This document shows positions 9,652 to 21,200 of a stretch of DNA of 64,000 nucleotides, one piece after another (position 1 is the first letter of the stretch; each line of letters begins with the position of its first letter). Origin of the DNA: Pseudomonas quebecensis (GTDB taxonomy: Bacteria; Pseudomonadota; Gammaproteobacteria; Pseudomonadales; Pseudomonadaceae). The position numbers and the translations under genes are program-made. Under the pieces are notes generated by a model. It saw nothing but the letters and a program-made list of their open reading frames with translations, made no database searches and was not told the origin of the DNA. The stretch is taken from assembly GCF_026410085.1 (NCBI RefSeq), contig NZ_CP112866.1, positions 4,277,001 through 4,341,000 on the forward strand, given 5' to 3'.

Positions 9652-9924
9652 ATGCCCGCACGTGAAATTGAAATCATCAACAAATTGGGCCTTCACGCCC
9701 GGGCCTCGGCCAAGTTCGTCGGTGTGGCCGGACAATTCCCTTGCAAGATCCGCGCAGGGCGTACCCGCGAGTCCATGGTCGACGGTAAAAGCATCATGGC
9801 CATGATGATGCTGGCAGCCGGCAAGGGCACCAAGATTCACCTTGAGACCGAAGGCGAGCAGGAAGAAGAGGCAATGAAGGCCTTGGAGGCGTTGATCAAC
9901 AACTTCTTCGACGAAGGGGAATAA
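9652..9924 (+). CDS. ptsO: PtsO (NPr), HPr-like phosphocarrier of the nitrogen PTS
   Basis: Relays phosphate from PtsP (EI-Ntr) to PtsN. I chose the ATG at 9652, giving 90 residues. The phosphorylated His is H15 in NKLGLHARAS, and the regulatory Ser region reads GKSIMAMMML. Its stop lies only 12 bases from the stop of the convergent transporter gene, leaving no room for a conventional terminator. Confidence 0.95.
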   Translation: MPAREIEIINKLGLHARASAKFVGVAGQFPCKIRAGRTRESMVDGKSIMAMMMLAAGKGTKIHLETEGEQEEEAMKALEALINNFFDEGE

Positions 9925-9936
9925 TTCGCTGACGCT

Positions 9937-10830
9937 TCATCCCAACGCCGTATCCATCACCATCATCAAGCAAAACCCGATACACAGCCCCAGGCTCGCG
10001 AGCTTTTCGTGGCCATTGCGGCGCGACTCCGGGATAACTTCGTGAGTCACCACCAGCAGCATGGCCCCAGCCGCCAAGGCCAGGCCCAAGGGCAGCAGCA
10101 CCTCGGCCAGGCTTACCAGCCAGGCGCAGAGCACGGCGAACACTGGCTCGACCAAGCCTGAGGCGGCACCCACCATGAACGCCTTGACCCGCGACATCCC
10201 GGCGCCGGCCAGCACCAACGCTATCACCAGGCCTTCGGGTACATCCTGCAAGGCGATGCCCATGGCCAGACTGTCGGCATCCGGCATGCCGCCCCCGGCG
10301 GAAACGCCCACGGCCATGCCCTCCGGAATGTTATGGGCAATGATCGCGAACACGAACAGCCAGATGCGCGGCGGGATCACCGGTTGCTCCGGCGTACCCA
10401 CCAGCATTTCCGGGCTGGCGCTTGAGACCTTTCGGTCAACCAGATAAAGGCCGAAGGCGCCCAGGATGATGCCAGAACTGACCAGGCCACTGGCGGCCCA
10501 GGGGGACAGCCCCAGCCCTTCAGCTGCCGCAATCCCCGGCACGATCAACGAAAACGCAGTGGCTGCCAGCATCACGCCAGCGCCAAAGCCCAGCAAGGTA
10601 TCGCTCAAGGCCATCGGCATGCGCCGAATCACTAATACCGGCACCGCGCCCAGCGCCGTGCCCAATGCGCAAATGGAACCACCCTGTAAGGCACGCAGGA
10701 TGCGCGGCTCAAGATCGAGCCAAGCCAGCCCGTGGGCCACCAGCAAGGCAGTGCCTGCCAACAGCAGCAGCGAGCCAAACGCATAGCGAAACAATCGCAC
10801 GCTGCCAATCGCCAGTGTTTCAGTGCCCAT
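9937..10830 (-). CDS. ZIP-family divalent metal transporter
   Basis: Integral membrane importer, probably of zinc, manganese or iron. 297 residues with about eight hydrophobic segments. The metal-site signature is present as HNIPEGMAVGVSAGGG and, on the next helix, GIALQDVPEGLVIAL. A His-containing helix (VVTHEVIPESRRNGHEKLAS) follows. It sits downstream of sodA in the Fur-type fagA cluster (gap 33 bases), which suggests manganese uptake to serve Mn-SodA under iron limitation. That role is inferred from position. Confidence 0.85.
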   Translation of the reverse strand: MGTETLAIGSVRLFRYAFGSLLLLAGTALLVAHGLAWLDLEPRILRALQGGSICALGTALGAVPVLVIRRMPMALSDTLLGFGAGVMLAATAFSLIVPGIAAAEGLGLSPWAASGLVSSGIILGAFGLYLVDRKVSSASPEMLVGTPEQPVIPPRIWLFVFAIIAHNIPEGMAVGVSAGGGMPDADSLAMGIALQDVPEGLVIALVLAGAGMSRVKAFMVGAASGLVEPVFAVLCAWLVSLAEVLLPLGLALAAGAMLLVVTHEVIPESRRNGHEKLASLGLCIGFCLMMVMDTALG

Positions 10831-10863
10831 AATCGGCCTTAGTGCTTGTTATGAAGAAGGGTG

Positions 10864-11475
10864 TCAGGCCAGAGCAGCCTGATAGCGGGCGGCGACTTCC
10901 GGCCAGTTGATAACGCTGTAGAAAGCATTGATGTATTCCGGGCGGCGGTTCTGATAACGCAGGTAATAGGCATGCTCCCAGACATCCAGGCCAAGGATCG
11001 GGGTGTTACCGCTCATCAACGGGCTGTCCTGGTTGCCGCTGCTTTCCACCACCAGGGTCTTTTGCGCAGTGACGCTCAGCCAGGCCCAGCCGCTGCCGAA
11101 ACGCGTCAGCGCAGCTTTGGTGAACGCCTCCTTGAAGTTGTCGAAGCCGCCCAGCTGCTCATCAATCGCTTTGCTCAGTGCGCCCTCGGGCTTGCCACCA
11201 CCTTGAGGCGACATTACCGCCCAGAACAATGAGTGGTTGGCGTGGCCGCCGCCTTGGTTGATCACCGCCGCGCGCATTTTTTCCGGCAATTGCTGCACAC
11301 TCGACACCAGTTTCTCTATTGGCCAAGCGGCGAACTCCGTGCCCTCTACCGCCGCGTTCAAGTTATTGATGTAGGTCTGGTGATGCTTGGTGTAGTGAAT
11401 CTCCATGGTTTGCGCATCGATATGCGGTTCCAGGGCATCGTAGGCATAGGGCAAGGCAGGCAAGGTGTAGGTCAT
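10864..11475 (-). CDS. sodA: SodA, manganese superoxide dismutase
   Basis: Dismutates superoxide in the cytoplasm. 203 residues. The four metal ligands are in recognisable motifs: His in YTKHHQTYI, His in [10 protein letters not shown], and Asp and His in DVWEHAYYL. The Gln in [10 protein letters not shown], in place of the FeSOD pattern, marks the Mn-dependent type. It lies one base after the small conserved gene in the fagA-fumC-orfX-sodA operon, which in P. aeruginosa is induced by iron limitation. Confidence 0.96.
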   Translation of the reverse strand: MTYTLPALPYAYDALEPHIDAQTMEIHYTKHHQTYINNLNAAVEGTEFAAWPIEKLVSSVQQLPEKMRAAVINQGGGHANHSLFWAVMSPQGGGKPEGALSKAIDEQLGGFDNFKEAFTKAALTRFGSGWAWLSVTAQKTLVVESSGNQDSPLMSGNTPILGLDVWEHAYYLRYQNRRPEYINAFYSVINWPEVAARYQAALA

Positions 11476-11476
11476 A

Positions 11477-11905
11477 TCAATGTGCTCCGTATTGAGAAGG
11501 CGTGGGGTGCGCTGCAGTACCTCCCAGCAAGCGATGGGTACGCGGGTACTCGCCGTGGTCGCTGATGAAGTTCAACAGCTCAACGTAGGTTTTACTGCTC
11601 TGGCGCAGCGCCGCTTCACGCAGCTGCGGCGTAAGACGCGAGTCCTGCATGGCCTGCAGCAGGCGCTGGTGGATGGCGCACAAGTATTCCGCGCTTTCCT
11701 CCGGCTGGTTGAGGCGCAGGTGCAGGTCCGCCAGGTTGTGATGTGAAATAACGCAGGCCGCGACGGCCTCTTCGGCATCGGCCCAGCGCTCGAACAGCAC
11801 TAAGGCCAGGGCCAGGGCTTGCAGATAGGCCTCGCGCGCGTCCACCCAATCACCCTGCACAAAGCAGCGGTTGGCCCGTTCGATCGTGCGTTTCCAGTGC
11901 TCCAT
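11477..11905 (-). CDS. Conserved protein of the fagA-fumC-sodA operon (orfX)
   Basis: 142 residues, no signal peptide. The sequence is helical throughout, with features like tetratricopeptide helices ([44 protein letters not shown], and later [13 protein letters not shown]). It occupies the position of P. aeruginosa orfX between fumC and sodA. Its function is unknown; a helper role in the iron-starvation switch is only inference. It ends one base before sodA and starts 26 bases after fumC. Confidence 0.8.
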   Translation of the reverse strand: MEHWKRTIERANRCFVQGDWVDAREAYLQALALALVLFERWADAEEAVAACVISHHNLADLHLRLNQPEESAEYLCAIHQRLLQAMQDSRLTPQLREAALRQSSKTYVELLNFISDHGEYPRTHRLLGGTAAHPTPSQYGAH

Positions 11906-11931
11906 GGTGAGTCTCCAAAGCAGGTTGGCGA

Positions 11932-13300
<1,369 letters not shown>

Positions 13301-13308
<8 letters not shown>

Positions 13309-13696
13309 CGGAGGATCCTTGCGCCAGGTCAGAAACGGGTATGGACGGCAGCAACTGGCAAGTCGCCAACTGCCAGGCAAAGGCCTGCCAGCGCTTGAGG
13401 CGGCAGGCACAATGAGAAAGCTTTTCCAGGTCGCGCAGTGGGCGCCAGGCCTGATCAAGGCACTGGGAACGCCAATGCCAGGGCAAGGCAATATCGTTGG
13501 CGGTGTCGATCAGCAGACGAAATGAAGTTTCGGCGACCGTCCACGGGTGGGTCGCGGTGCAGCACGCCAGGTACCGCCCTTCGCTCAGGTAATGCTCGAT
13601 CAGGCGCGGCTCATCAGGGTCCAGCCCGCAGCGAATCTGGCGACTCATCCAACGCCAGCTCTCCAGATAAGGATCTTCATGCAGGACAGAACTCAT
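13301..13696 (-). CDS. fagA: FagA, Fur-associated small protein
   Basis: 131 residues, no signal peptide, rich in Trp, Cys and His (for example LACCTATHPWTV and LSHCACRLKRWQAFAWQL). It heads the iron-responsive operon in the P. aeruginosa order fagA-fumC-orfX-sodA. Function unknown; the Cys pairs could bind a metal, but no known motif is evident. A good Fur-box match lies 15 bases upstream of the start codon, and the 3' end overlaps fumC by 8 bases. Confidence 0.88.
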
Positions 13697-13710
13697 GATC
13701 TCACTCGCTC

Positions 13711-13729
13711 GGTAATGAGATTTATTATT
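13711..13729. promoter_or_regulatory. Candidate Fur box in the fagA promoter
   Basis: The 19 bases at 13711-13729 match 14 of 19 positions of the Fur consensus (GATAATGATAATCATTATC) by eye. They lie 15-33 bases before the fagA ATG. A TTGATT on the minus strand (13749-13744) is a possible -35, which would put the -10 over the Fur site, as expected for Fur repression. Confidence 0.65.
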
Positions 13730-13784
13730 AGATGATATTGAGAATCAAAACAAGCACTGCACCGGAATCGACTTTTCAAACGCC

Positions 13785-13817
13785 AAAAAAAAGCGCGCCA
13801 TCACTGGGATGGCGCGC
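13785..13817 (-). terminator. Rho-independent terminator after pmbA
   Basis: A perfect 10-bp stem (GCGCGCCATC at 13793-13802 with GATGGCGCGC at 13808-13817) with a 5-base loop. On the minus strand it is followed by a run of T, ideal for ending pmbA transcription. Confidence 0.9.
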
Positions 13818-13840
13818 CTTTCCATAAATCGCTCGGAGCG

Positions 13841-15187
13841 TCAGCTACCCGCGACAGTCATCCGCTCGATCAAGACCGAACCGGTGCGAATGTTGCTGCG
13901 CAGTTCCAAGTCATTCCCTACCGCGACGATCTGCTTGAACATATCGCGCATATTGCCGGCGATGGTGACCTCCTGGACGGCAAACTGAATTTCGCCGTTT
14001 TCCACCCAGAAACCCGCCGCGCCACGGGAGTAATCACCGGTAACCATGTTCAGGCCATGGCCCATCAATTCGGTTACCAGCAGGCCGCGCCCCATCCGCC
14101 GCAACAGCGCCGCCTGGTCTTCGTCGCCGTGGGTCACGAACAGGTTGTGTACGCCGCCCGCATTGGCGGTGCTGGGCAAGCCGAGTTTGCGCCCGGCATA
14201 CGTGCCCAGCACATAGGACACCAACTCGCCTTTCTCGACAAAGGGCTTGGCATAGGTCGCCAGGCCATCACCGTCGAAGGAAGTACTGCCCATGGCACGC
14301 ATCAAGTGTGGGCGTTCATCGATGGTCAGCCATTCTGGAAACAACGTCTGGCCGATCGCCCCTTCCAGGAACGAGGATTTTCGATACAAATTGCCACCGG
14401 AAATCGCCCCGAGAAAACTGCCGAACAAACCGCCGGCCAGCTCCGCCGAAAACAGCACCGGCACTTCACAGGTCGGCACCGGACGCGCGCCCAGGCGGCT
14501 CGCGGCACGCTGCGCGGCTTTCTGCCCAATGCTGGCTGGATCGGCGAGCAAATCGCCCTGACGGTTCACGTCATACCAGTAATCACGCTGCATCTGGCCA
14601 TTGGCTTCGGCGATCATCACGCAGCTCAAACTATGGCGAGTGGACGCGTAACCACCGATAAAACCATGGCTGTTCCCATACACGCGGCACCCCTGGTGGG
14701 TGTTCAAGGTGGTGCCATCGGCATTTTTGATCCTGGGGTCGGCGTCAAAGGCCGCGGCCTCGCAGACCAGCGCCTGTTCGATGGCCTGCTCCGGGGTGAT
14801 ATCCCAGGCATGGAACAGATCGAAGTCCTTCACGTCCTTGGCCATCAGCGCCTGGTCGGCCAAGCCCGAACTTTCATCCTCGGAGGTATGCTTGGCGATT
14901 GCCAACGCTGCGGCAACCGTTTCGCGAATCGCCTCCGTACCACTGGCGGATGTACTGGCCGACCCCTTGCGCTGCCCCACGTACAGCGTGATGCCAAACC
15001 CCTGGTCGCGATTGAACTCAACGGTTTCCACTTCCCGCTGACGCACCGACGTCGACAGCCCCTGCTCCAGCGAAACGGCTACTTCACAGGCGCTGGCCCC
15101 CTGGCGCCTGGCCTCGGCAAGAATCTGCTCGACTTGTTCCTGCAGTGCCGGTAACGCTTGCGGACCGACGCTTTGGGCTGCACTCAT
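13841..15187 (-). CDS. pmbA: PmbA/TldE, regulatory subunit of the TldD/E metalloprotease
   Basis: Partner of TldD; the heterodimer degrades unfolded or modified peptides in the cytoplasm, including microcin B17 precursor in E. coli. I chose the ATG at 15187 (MSAAQSVGP), preceded by GGAGAA, giving 448 residues. A GTG 12 bases upstream is part of that Shine-Dalgarno region. The N-terminal PmbA/TldA domain carries VEFNRDQGFGITLYVGQRKGSAS, and the C-terminal part has GHGLNMVTGDYSRGAAGFWVENG. TldE lacks the HExxxH zinc motif, as expected. Confidence 0.95.
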   Translation of the reverse strand: MSAAQSVGPQALPALQEQVEQILAEARRQGASACEVAVSLEQGLSTSVRQREVETVEFNRDQGFGITLYVGQRKGSASTSASGTEAIRETVAAALAIAKHTSEDESSGLADQALMAKDVKDFDLFHAWDITPEQAIEQALVCEAAAFDADPRIKNADGTTLNTHQGCRVYGNSHGFIGGYASTRHSLSCVMIAEANGQMQRDYWYDVNRQGDLLADPASIGQKAAQRAASRLGARPVPTCEVPVLFSAELAGGLFGSFLGAISGGNLYRKSSFLEGAIGQTLFPEWLTIDERPHLMRAMGSTSFDGDGLATYAKPFVEKGELVSYVLGTYAGRKLGLPSTANAGGVHNLFVTHGDEDQAALLRRMGRGLLVTELMGHGLNMVTGDYSRGAAGFWVENGEIQFAVQEVTIAGNMRDMFKQIVAVGNDLELRSNIRTGSVLIERMTVAGS

Positions 15188-15295
15188 GGTTTTCTCCACT
15201 CAAATTCTGCTTTCGGTTAAGGCCATCGAGCGACCGGGCCGGACAAGCGGCCCCCGACTGGTTATCATGGCGGCGTTTCTTTGCGGACTGCCACC

Positions 15296-15817
15296 ATGGT
15301 TGATTCTTACGACGACTCCCTCGATGGGGAGAAAAGCAAAACCCAGGTCAAACGTGAGCTGCATGCTCTGGTTGACCTTGGCGAGCGCCTTACGACGCTC
15401 AAAAAAGACTTGATTGCCAAACTGCCACTGACCGACGAAATGCGTCGGGCGCTTGCGGATGCGCCCAAGCACACCGCGAACATCGCGCGTAAGCGGCACA
15501 TTTCGTTTATCGGCAAGCTGATGCGCGATCAGGACATTGACGCCATTCTGGCCTTGCTCGATCAAACCGATGCCTCCACTCGCCAGTACAACGAACGCTT
15601 CCATAACCTGGAGCGCTGGCGTGACCGCCTGATCTCGGGCGATGACGCGGTGCTGGAGAAATTCGTGCTGGACTACCCGGATGCGGACCGCCAACAACTG
15701 CGCTCCCTGATCCGTCAGGCCCAGCACGAACTGGCGCATACCAAGGCGCCGGCCACCAGCCGTAAAATTTTCAAGTACATCCGTGAGCTGGACGAGACTC
15801 AACGCGGCCTGCGCTGA
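15296..15817 (+). CDS. darP: DarP (YjgA), ribosome maturation protein
   Basis: Late 50S assembly factor of the DUF615 family, shown in E. coli to bind pre-50S particles near the peptidyl transferase centre. 173 residues from the ATG at 15296; an in-frame TTG at 15281 would add five. The protein is highly charged and helical, with the family segments [20 protein letters not shown] and [14 protein letters not shown]. It is divergent from pmbA and convergent with tldD, an arrangement common in Pseudomonas. Confidence 0.93.
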   Translation: MVDSYDDSLDGEKSKTQVKRELHALVDLGERLTTLKKDLIAKLPLTDEMRRALADAPKHTANIARKRHISFIGKLMRDQDIDAILALLDQTDASTRQYNERFHNLERWRDRLISGDDAVLEKFVLDYPDADRQQLRSLIRQAQHELAHTKAPATSRKIFKYIRELDETQRGLR

Positions 15818-15827
15818 TCCTCTTCCC

Positions 15828-15850
15828 CGGGTGGCGGCCTTCGCCACCCG
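15828..15850. terminator. Hairpin between the convergent darP and tldD
   Basis: A perfect 9-bp stem (CGGGTGGCG at 15828-15836, CGCCACCCG at 15842-15850) with a 5-base loop fills the gap between the two stop codons. Neither strand has a T-tract, so it is a weak or Rho-assisted terminator at best. Confidence 0.45.
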
Positions 15851-15861
15851 AAGCTCCCTGC

Positions 15862-17304
15862 TTACGACCCCGTGCCACCCACGGTAATCGCATCAATCTT
15901 CAGCGTTGGCTGGCCGACACCCACCGGCACCGACTGCCCATCTTTTCCGCACGTACCCACGCCGCTGTCCAGGGACAGATCGTTACCCACCATGGACACC
16001 TTGCTCATGGCTTCCGGCCCGTTGCCGATCAATGTTGCGCCTTTGACCGGCGCGGTGATCTTGCCGTCCTCGATCAAGTACGCTTCGCTGGTAGAGAACA
16101 CGAACTTGCCGCTGGTGATATCCACCTGGCCGCCGCCAAGGTTGGCGCAGTAGATACCGCGCTTGACCGAGGCGATGATTTCCGCCGGGTCGCTTTCACC
16201 GGCAAGCATGTAGGTATTGGTCATGCGCGGCATCGGCAGGTGCGCGTAGGATTCGCGACGACCGTTGCCGGTGCGCGCCACGCCCATCAGCCGCGCATTG
16301 AGTTTGTCCTGCATGTAGCCCTTGAGTACCCCGTTTTCGATCAGGGTGGTGCATTCGGTCGGGGTGCCTTCATCGTCCACGCTCAGCGACCCACGCCGGC
16401 CGGCCAGTGTGCCGTCATCAACGATGGTGCACAGCTTGGAGGCGACGCTCTCGCCCATGCGCCCGCTGTAGGCGGAACTGCCCTTGCGGTTGAAGTCGCC
16501 TTCCAGGCCATGGCCCACCGCTTCGTGGAGCAACACTCCGGACCAGCCCGAACCCAGCACCACCGGCAAGGTGCCCGCCGGCGCCGGAATGGCTTCCAGG
16601 TTCACCAGTGCCTGACGCAGCGCTTCCCGGGCATAGCCCATGGCGCGATCCTCGCTGAGGAAATAACGGTAGTCGGTTCGCCCGCCGCCGCCATGGCCGC
16701 CGCGCTCGCGACGGCCGTTCTGCTCGACGATCACACTGACATTGAAGCGCACCAGCGGCCGCACATCCGCCGCCAGGCTGCCATCGGTGGACGCTACCAG
16801 GATGCGCTCCCATACACCGGCGAGGCTGACGCTGACCTGCTGGATACGCGGGTCCAGGGCGCGGGTGGCGGCGTCGACACGCTTGAGCAGCTCGACCTTC
16901 TCGGCGCGGCTGATCACTTCCAGGGGGTTATCCGGAGCGTACAACTGGGCCACGTCCTGGCTGCTGAACGCCTGAACCGTGCCATGCTGGCCCGCACGGG
17001 AGATCGAGCGCGCCGCGCGAGCCGCCAGGCCCAGGGCCTCCAGCGTGATGGCATTGCTGTAGGCAAACCCGGTTTTTTCACCGGACTGCGCACGCACGCC
17101 CACGCCTTGGTCAAGGTTGAAACTGCCTTCCTTGACGATGCCGTCTTCGAGGGACCAGGACTCGGAAATCTGCCCCTGGAAATACAGGTCGGCCGCGTCG
17201 ATGCCCGGCCCGGCCAGATCGCCCAACACCGTTTGCAAGTTTTCGATGGTCACGCCACCGGGTGCCAGGAGGTGTTCACTGACTGAGGACAACAACTCGC
17301 TCAT
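15862..17304 (-). CDS. tldD: TldD, metalloprotease catalytic subunit
   Basis: Zinc protease that acts with TldE/PmbA on unfolded polypeptides. I chose the ATG at 17304 ([13 protein letters not shown]), giving 480 residues, the same as the E. coli family member to within one. The zinc-binding motif [12 protein letters not shown] (HExxxH) is intact. The conserved [25 protein letters not shown] follows. It starts 16 bases after the nitrilase-family gene and probably shares its transcript. Confidence 0.96.
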   Translation of the reverse strand: MSELLSSVSEHLLAPGGVTIENLQTVLGDLAGPGIDAADLYFQGQISESWSLEDGIVKEGSFNLDQGVGVRAQSGEKTGFAYSNAITLEALGLAARAARSISRAGQHGTVQAFSSQDVAQLYAPDNPLEVISRAEKVELLKRVDAATRALDPRIQQVSVSLAGVWERILVASTDGSLAADVRPLVRFNVSVIVEQNGRRERGGHGGGGRTDYRYFLSEDRAMGYAREALRQALVNLEAIPAPAGTLPVVLGSGWSGVLLHEAVGHGLEGDFNRKGSSAYSGRMGESVASKLCTIVDDGTLAGRRGSLSVDDEGTPTECTTLIENGVLKGYMQDKLNARLMGVARTGNGRRESYAHLPMPRMTNTYMLAGESDPAEIIASVKRGIYCANLGGGQVDITSGKFVFSTSEAYLIEDGKITAPVKGATLIGNGPEAMSKVSMVGNDLSLDSGVGTCGKDGQSVPVGVGQPTLKIDAITVGGTGS

Positions 17305-17320
17305 AGATTTGGCCTTAAAT

Positions 17321-18169
17321 TCATCGTTCCGAAGCAGGCCGCTGCGCGCCCTGCGAGAAAAAGCGCCGATGGCAGACCACCGGCATGCGCGCCCGTATCG
17401 ACGCTTGTTCACTGCTGTCGCGCGCGGCCAACAGCACCGCCTCGCCCTTATCCTGTTGCGCCAGCACCTGCCCCCATGGGTCGACAATCGCTGCGTGACC
17501 GTAGGTTTCCCGTGGTCCCGGGTGCACGCCGCCCTGCGCCGCTGCGAGCAGGTAGCACTGGGTCTCGATGGCCCGCGCGCGAATCAGTACATCCCAATGC
17601 GCGGCGCCGGTCACCGCCGTAAACGCCGACGGCGCGGTAATCAGTTCGGCCCCTGCGGCGCGCAGCTCGCTGTACAGCTCCGGGAAGCGCAGGTCGTAAC
17701 ATACGGTGAGTCCCAGACGCCCAACCGGGGTATCCGCCACCACCACGTGGTTGCCGAAAGCATAGTCGTCAGACTCGCGATAGCGACCTCGCGCATCGGC
17801 GACGTCGACATCGAACAAATGCAGCTTGTCGTAGCGGGCGACGATTTCGCCGCGATCATCGATCAACAACGAGCAAGCGTTGGGCTTGGCATACGGTTGA
17901 CCTTCAGGCGGCAACGGCAACGTGCCTGCCACTATCCATAAGGTGAGGTCGCGGGCGGTCTGTTTCAACCATGGCAGGATCGGGCCTTCGCCCAGCGCCT
18001 CGGCGCGGCCGATATCCGCCACGTCGCGCCGCCCCATCGCAGAGAAGTTTTCCGGCAATACCGCCAACTTGGCTCCGCCCGCAGCGGCGCGTTCCAGCAA
18101 GCGTCGGGCCTGGGCCAAGTTGGCCGGCACGTCGCTCTGGCTGACCATCTGAATTACCGCAAAGGACAT
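17321..18169 (-). CDS. Carbon-nitrogen hydrolase (nitrilase superfamily; omega-amidase/Nit1-like)
   Basis: Amidase of the nitrilase fold. I chose the ATG at 18169 ([13 protein letters not shown]), giving 282 residues. The Glu-Lys-Cys catalytic triad is visible: Glu in [13 protein letters not shown], Lys in [11 protein letters not shown], and Cys in [14 protein letters not shown]. The closest families are Nit1/Nit2-like deaminated-glutathione or omega-amidases. It lies between yhdP and tldD, an order also known in P. aeruginosa. The substrate is not determined by the sequence. Confidence 0.9.
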   Translation of the reverse strand: MSFAVIQMVSQSDVPANLAQARRLLERAAAGGAKLAVLPENFSAMGRRDVADIGRAEALGEGPILPWLKQTARDLTLWIVAGTLPLPPEGQPYAKPNACSLLIDDRGEIVARYDKLHLFDVDVADARGRYRESDDYAFGNHVVVADTPVGRLGLTVCYDLRFPELYSELRAAGAELITAPSAFTAVTGAAHWDVLIRARAIETQCYLLAAAQGGVHPGPRETYGHAAIVDPWGQVLAQQDKGEAVLLAARDSSEQASIRARMPVVCHRRFFSQGAQRPASER

Positions 18170-18232
18170 GGGGCGACACTCCGTAATGGGCATGCACCAA
18201 ACATAGAGGACACCATGCTACTGCACGCTCAC

Positions 18233-21200
18233 TCAGTTTGGCTTTTCAAATGGCTTGTCAAAGGTGATCTTCGGATCTTTCCAAGGCCCTTCGACCTTGT
18301 ATTGCACGCTGGCGAAACGCGAGACACGATCGCCAATCAGCTTGTCGATCAGGAACAACGCACCACCGACCGCCGGCGCCCCCACGATCAACGCAGCAAT
18401 CGGCAGGTTGTTGGTCACCGGCAGCGTCACCAGTAACTTGGCGTCAACGCGATCGGCCACCAGGTCGAGCGTACCGTTGAGCTCCAGGTTACTCGAAGGT
18501 CCGGTCATGGTAATCGGCTCACGGGTCACGAACACGCCGTTACTCGCCGCCAGCAGGCCTTTGACCCGGTCATAGCTCAACCCTTTACCGAGCAGGTCCG
18601 AGAAATCCAGGCGCAGTCGACGCCCGATGGAGTTGAAGTTGAGCAGGCCAAATACCCGCAGGGCCTGGGCCCCGCCCTCGACTTCGACGAACTGGCCCTT
18701 GCGGAACGCTGCATCCAGGCTGCCGGAGAAACGCTTCGGCCCGACCCAGGCCGGCGAGCCCGGCCAACGCCCATCCACATCGAGATGGAAATCCTCGCTG
18801 GTCACAGTGGGCGCAAAGCCCCAGCCCTTGAGCACATCGGCGATATTCCTGCCGTCCAGCCGGCCCTTGTACCAACTGCTACTGTCGCCCGGTGCTCCCT
18901 CCCAACCCCCGGCGCCCTTGAGCTGCATGCCCTTCAGGCCCAGGTCCAGACTGTTGAAGGCCAGGCCCTTGGCGGTAGGCCGGATCTTCAATGACCAGGC
19001 CCCGATCAGGTCCGGCCCCTGGAACAGCTGATCAATGGCGATATCCAGCGCGGGTATATCCTTGGGGTCAATACTGGCCAATGGGTCCGGTGCGTTCTCG
19101 TCAGCCTGTACGGTCGGGTCCACCGCCGGCAGCTTGACGTATTGCAGGTTGATCGCAATCGGCGCGCCCTTGGCGTCCGGAAGGCTGACGCTGCCCTTGG
19201 CCTGCCGGCTATCGAGCTGCACGGCCCACGCGGCGGGTTTGCGGTCCAACTGCAGGCTGACCTGATCGAACTGAGTGCCCAGCCCCGTAAGCTTGCCGAT
19301 TTTGAAATCGGCACTGCTGAGCAGTTGCTTGGCGCTGCCGCCGGGATCGTTGCCGGCGTATTGATTCAGCAGCTTTTTCCAAGGGTCGATATCCAGCTCC
19401 GAGAGCACACCCCGAATGCGCAAGCCTTTACCGCCGGGCAACACCGCGTCGCCATCACCGAGGAACAACTCACCGCGGCCCTCATTGAACTTGTCCGGGG
19501 GGGCGGCAAAGGTGAAGTTCGCCAACTCACCGTAGTCGAACCAGTAGCGCCGCTCGGCGCCTTGCAGGGTCATGCGAAACGTACTGTCGCGGCCCTGGCT
19601 GGCCGGCATGCCGAACGGTGCCGGCAGGTCCACCGCTACGCCTTTGAGATTGGAACTGACCATCAACTGACTGTCGGCCCCGTCCAGATCGAGCTGCAAC
19701 TGGTAGGGAATATCACCGGACACCGGCAACGGCTGGGTAATTTTCAACCAGTCTGTCAGTCGCTTGACCGTGACCTGGCCTTTGGCGACGACCCGGGTAC
19801 TGATATTGCCCGGCTTGCCATCGGCGAAGATCTGCGCGGTGATCGGCCGTTCAAACGCTTGGGCGGATATGTTCTGGCCACTGAGGCCCTTGGCGCTGTC
19901 GAAACGGAATTCACCCTTGAGCTGCGTCAGATCCAGGGTCGGCTCGGCCAGTTGCAGGCGTGCCTTGTCGGTCTGGAAGTCCACCACGATCTTGGGTTCG
20001 GTGCCCTTGGCCAGGGGGATATCCAGGTCCAGCCTGCCTTGCAGGTCGCCTTCACCTTTCCAGCCGGCGAAGGTCGACGCCGTGCCGATCGGCGCTTCCT
20101 GCAAGATCTTCAGGCCATCGCCCAGGCCGCCGGCGAAACCACCGGTAAGCAGCAAATGACTGTCCTTGCCCGCCGGAGCATGGGGAATATTGACGTAGAT
20201 ATCCTTGACCTGGGTATCGAGCAATTGGCCCTTGCTCGCCAGGATGCGCACGCCACTCTCCTCGACAAACACCTCGCCATCGACGTTGCTCACGTGGGGC
20301 CAGCCCGGTTGGAACGCCAGCTCGGCGTCATGCACCTTGAAAAACAGGCTGATATTACGCGCCGCGCGCACCGCATCATGGTTCAGCGAGCCCTGATACT
20401 GGAAGAAGCCTTCGTCCACCGCGCCCTTGACGATCGCCGTGCGCAGCCATTCATCCAGGGCCGGGCTCAGCACCGCCGGCAGGTACTTGGGCGTGAAGCG
20501 CCCGTCGCCGTCGACCAGGCCGACACGCAGGTCCATGTAGTCTTCCTGGCTGTGGTCGAAATGCAGGCGGATCAGGAAATCGGCGGCGATCTTGCCCTCC
20601 TCTCCCAGCACCTTGATATACGGTGCGATCAGGGTGAACCCTTGTTTGTCCAGGGTCCAGGTGAGGCGCGCGTTGGCCTGAATGTACTGCCAGGGCTTGG
20701 CGAAGATGGGGTCCAGGTGCAGGGAAAAATCCTTGCTGTCCATGCGCAGCTCGCCATGCCCCAGGTCGCCGCTGATGCTGCCGGATACGTTACGCGCGGC
20801 CGGCGCGCCGAAATAGGCATCAAAGCCCACACGTTCGAGGTTGGCGGCAAAACTGACTTTCTGATCGGAGCTGTCCTGGGGACGGAAATCCACCAGAACA
20901 TTGCGCAGCAGCCCCGTGGCCTTGATGTGTTCAACCGCCTTGGCAAAGCCTTCCGGCAACGGAGCCAGTGCGTTGAGCAGCGGTGTGATGGGCGTCAAGT
21001 CCAGCCGGTCGGCCTGCAACTTCCAGACTTCAAGCGCCTTTTCGGTAGCCAGCGTCTGCTGCAACTGCATGCGCGATTCCCAGCGGGTTTCCCCCAGGCT
21101 CATCGCCAGCGAATCGACCAGGACGTTAAGGCCGGTATCACTGCGTTGCAGATAAGCGGTGAGAGCGAGGTTCTCGATATGTACCGGCTTGCGCTCGGCA

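Noticed and set aside
13841..17304. TldD/TldE as part of a modified-peptide (microcin-type) cluster
   Set aside because: No precursor peptide, cyclodehydratase or exporter is nearby, and the arrangement with darP is the normal Pseudomonas core order.
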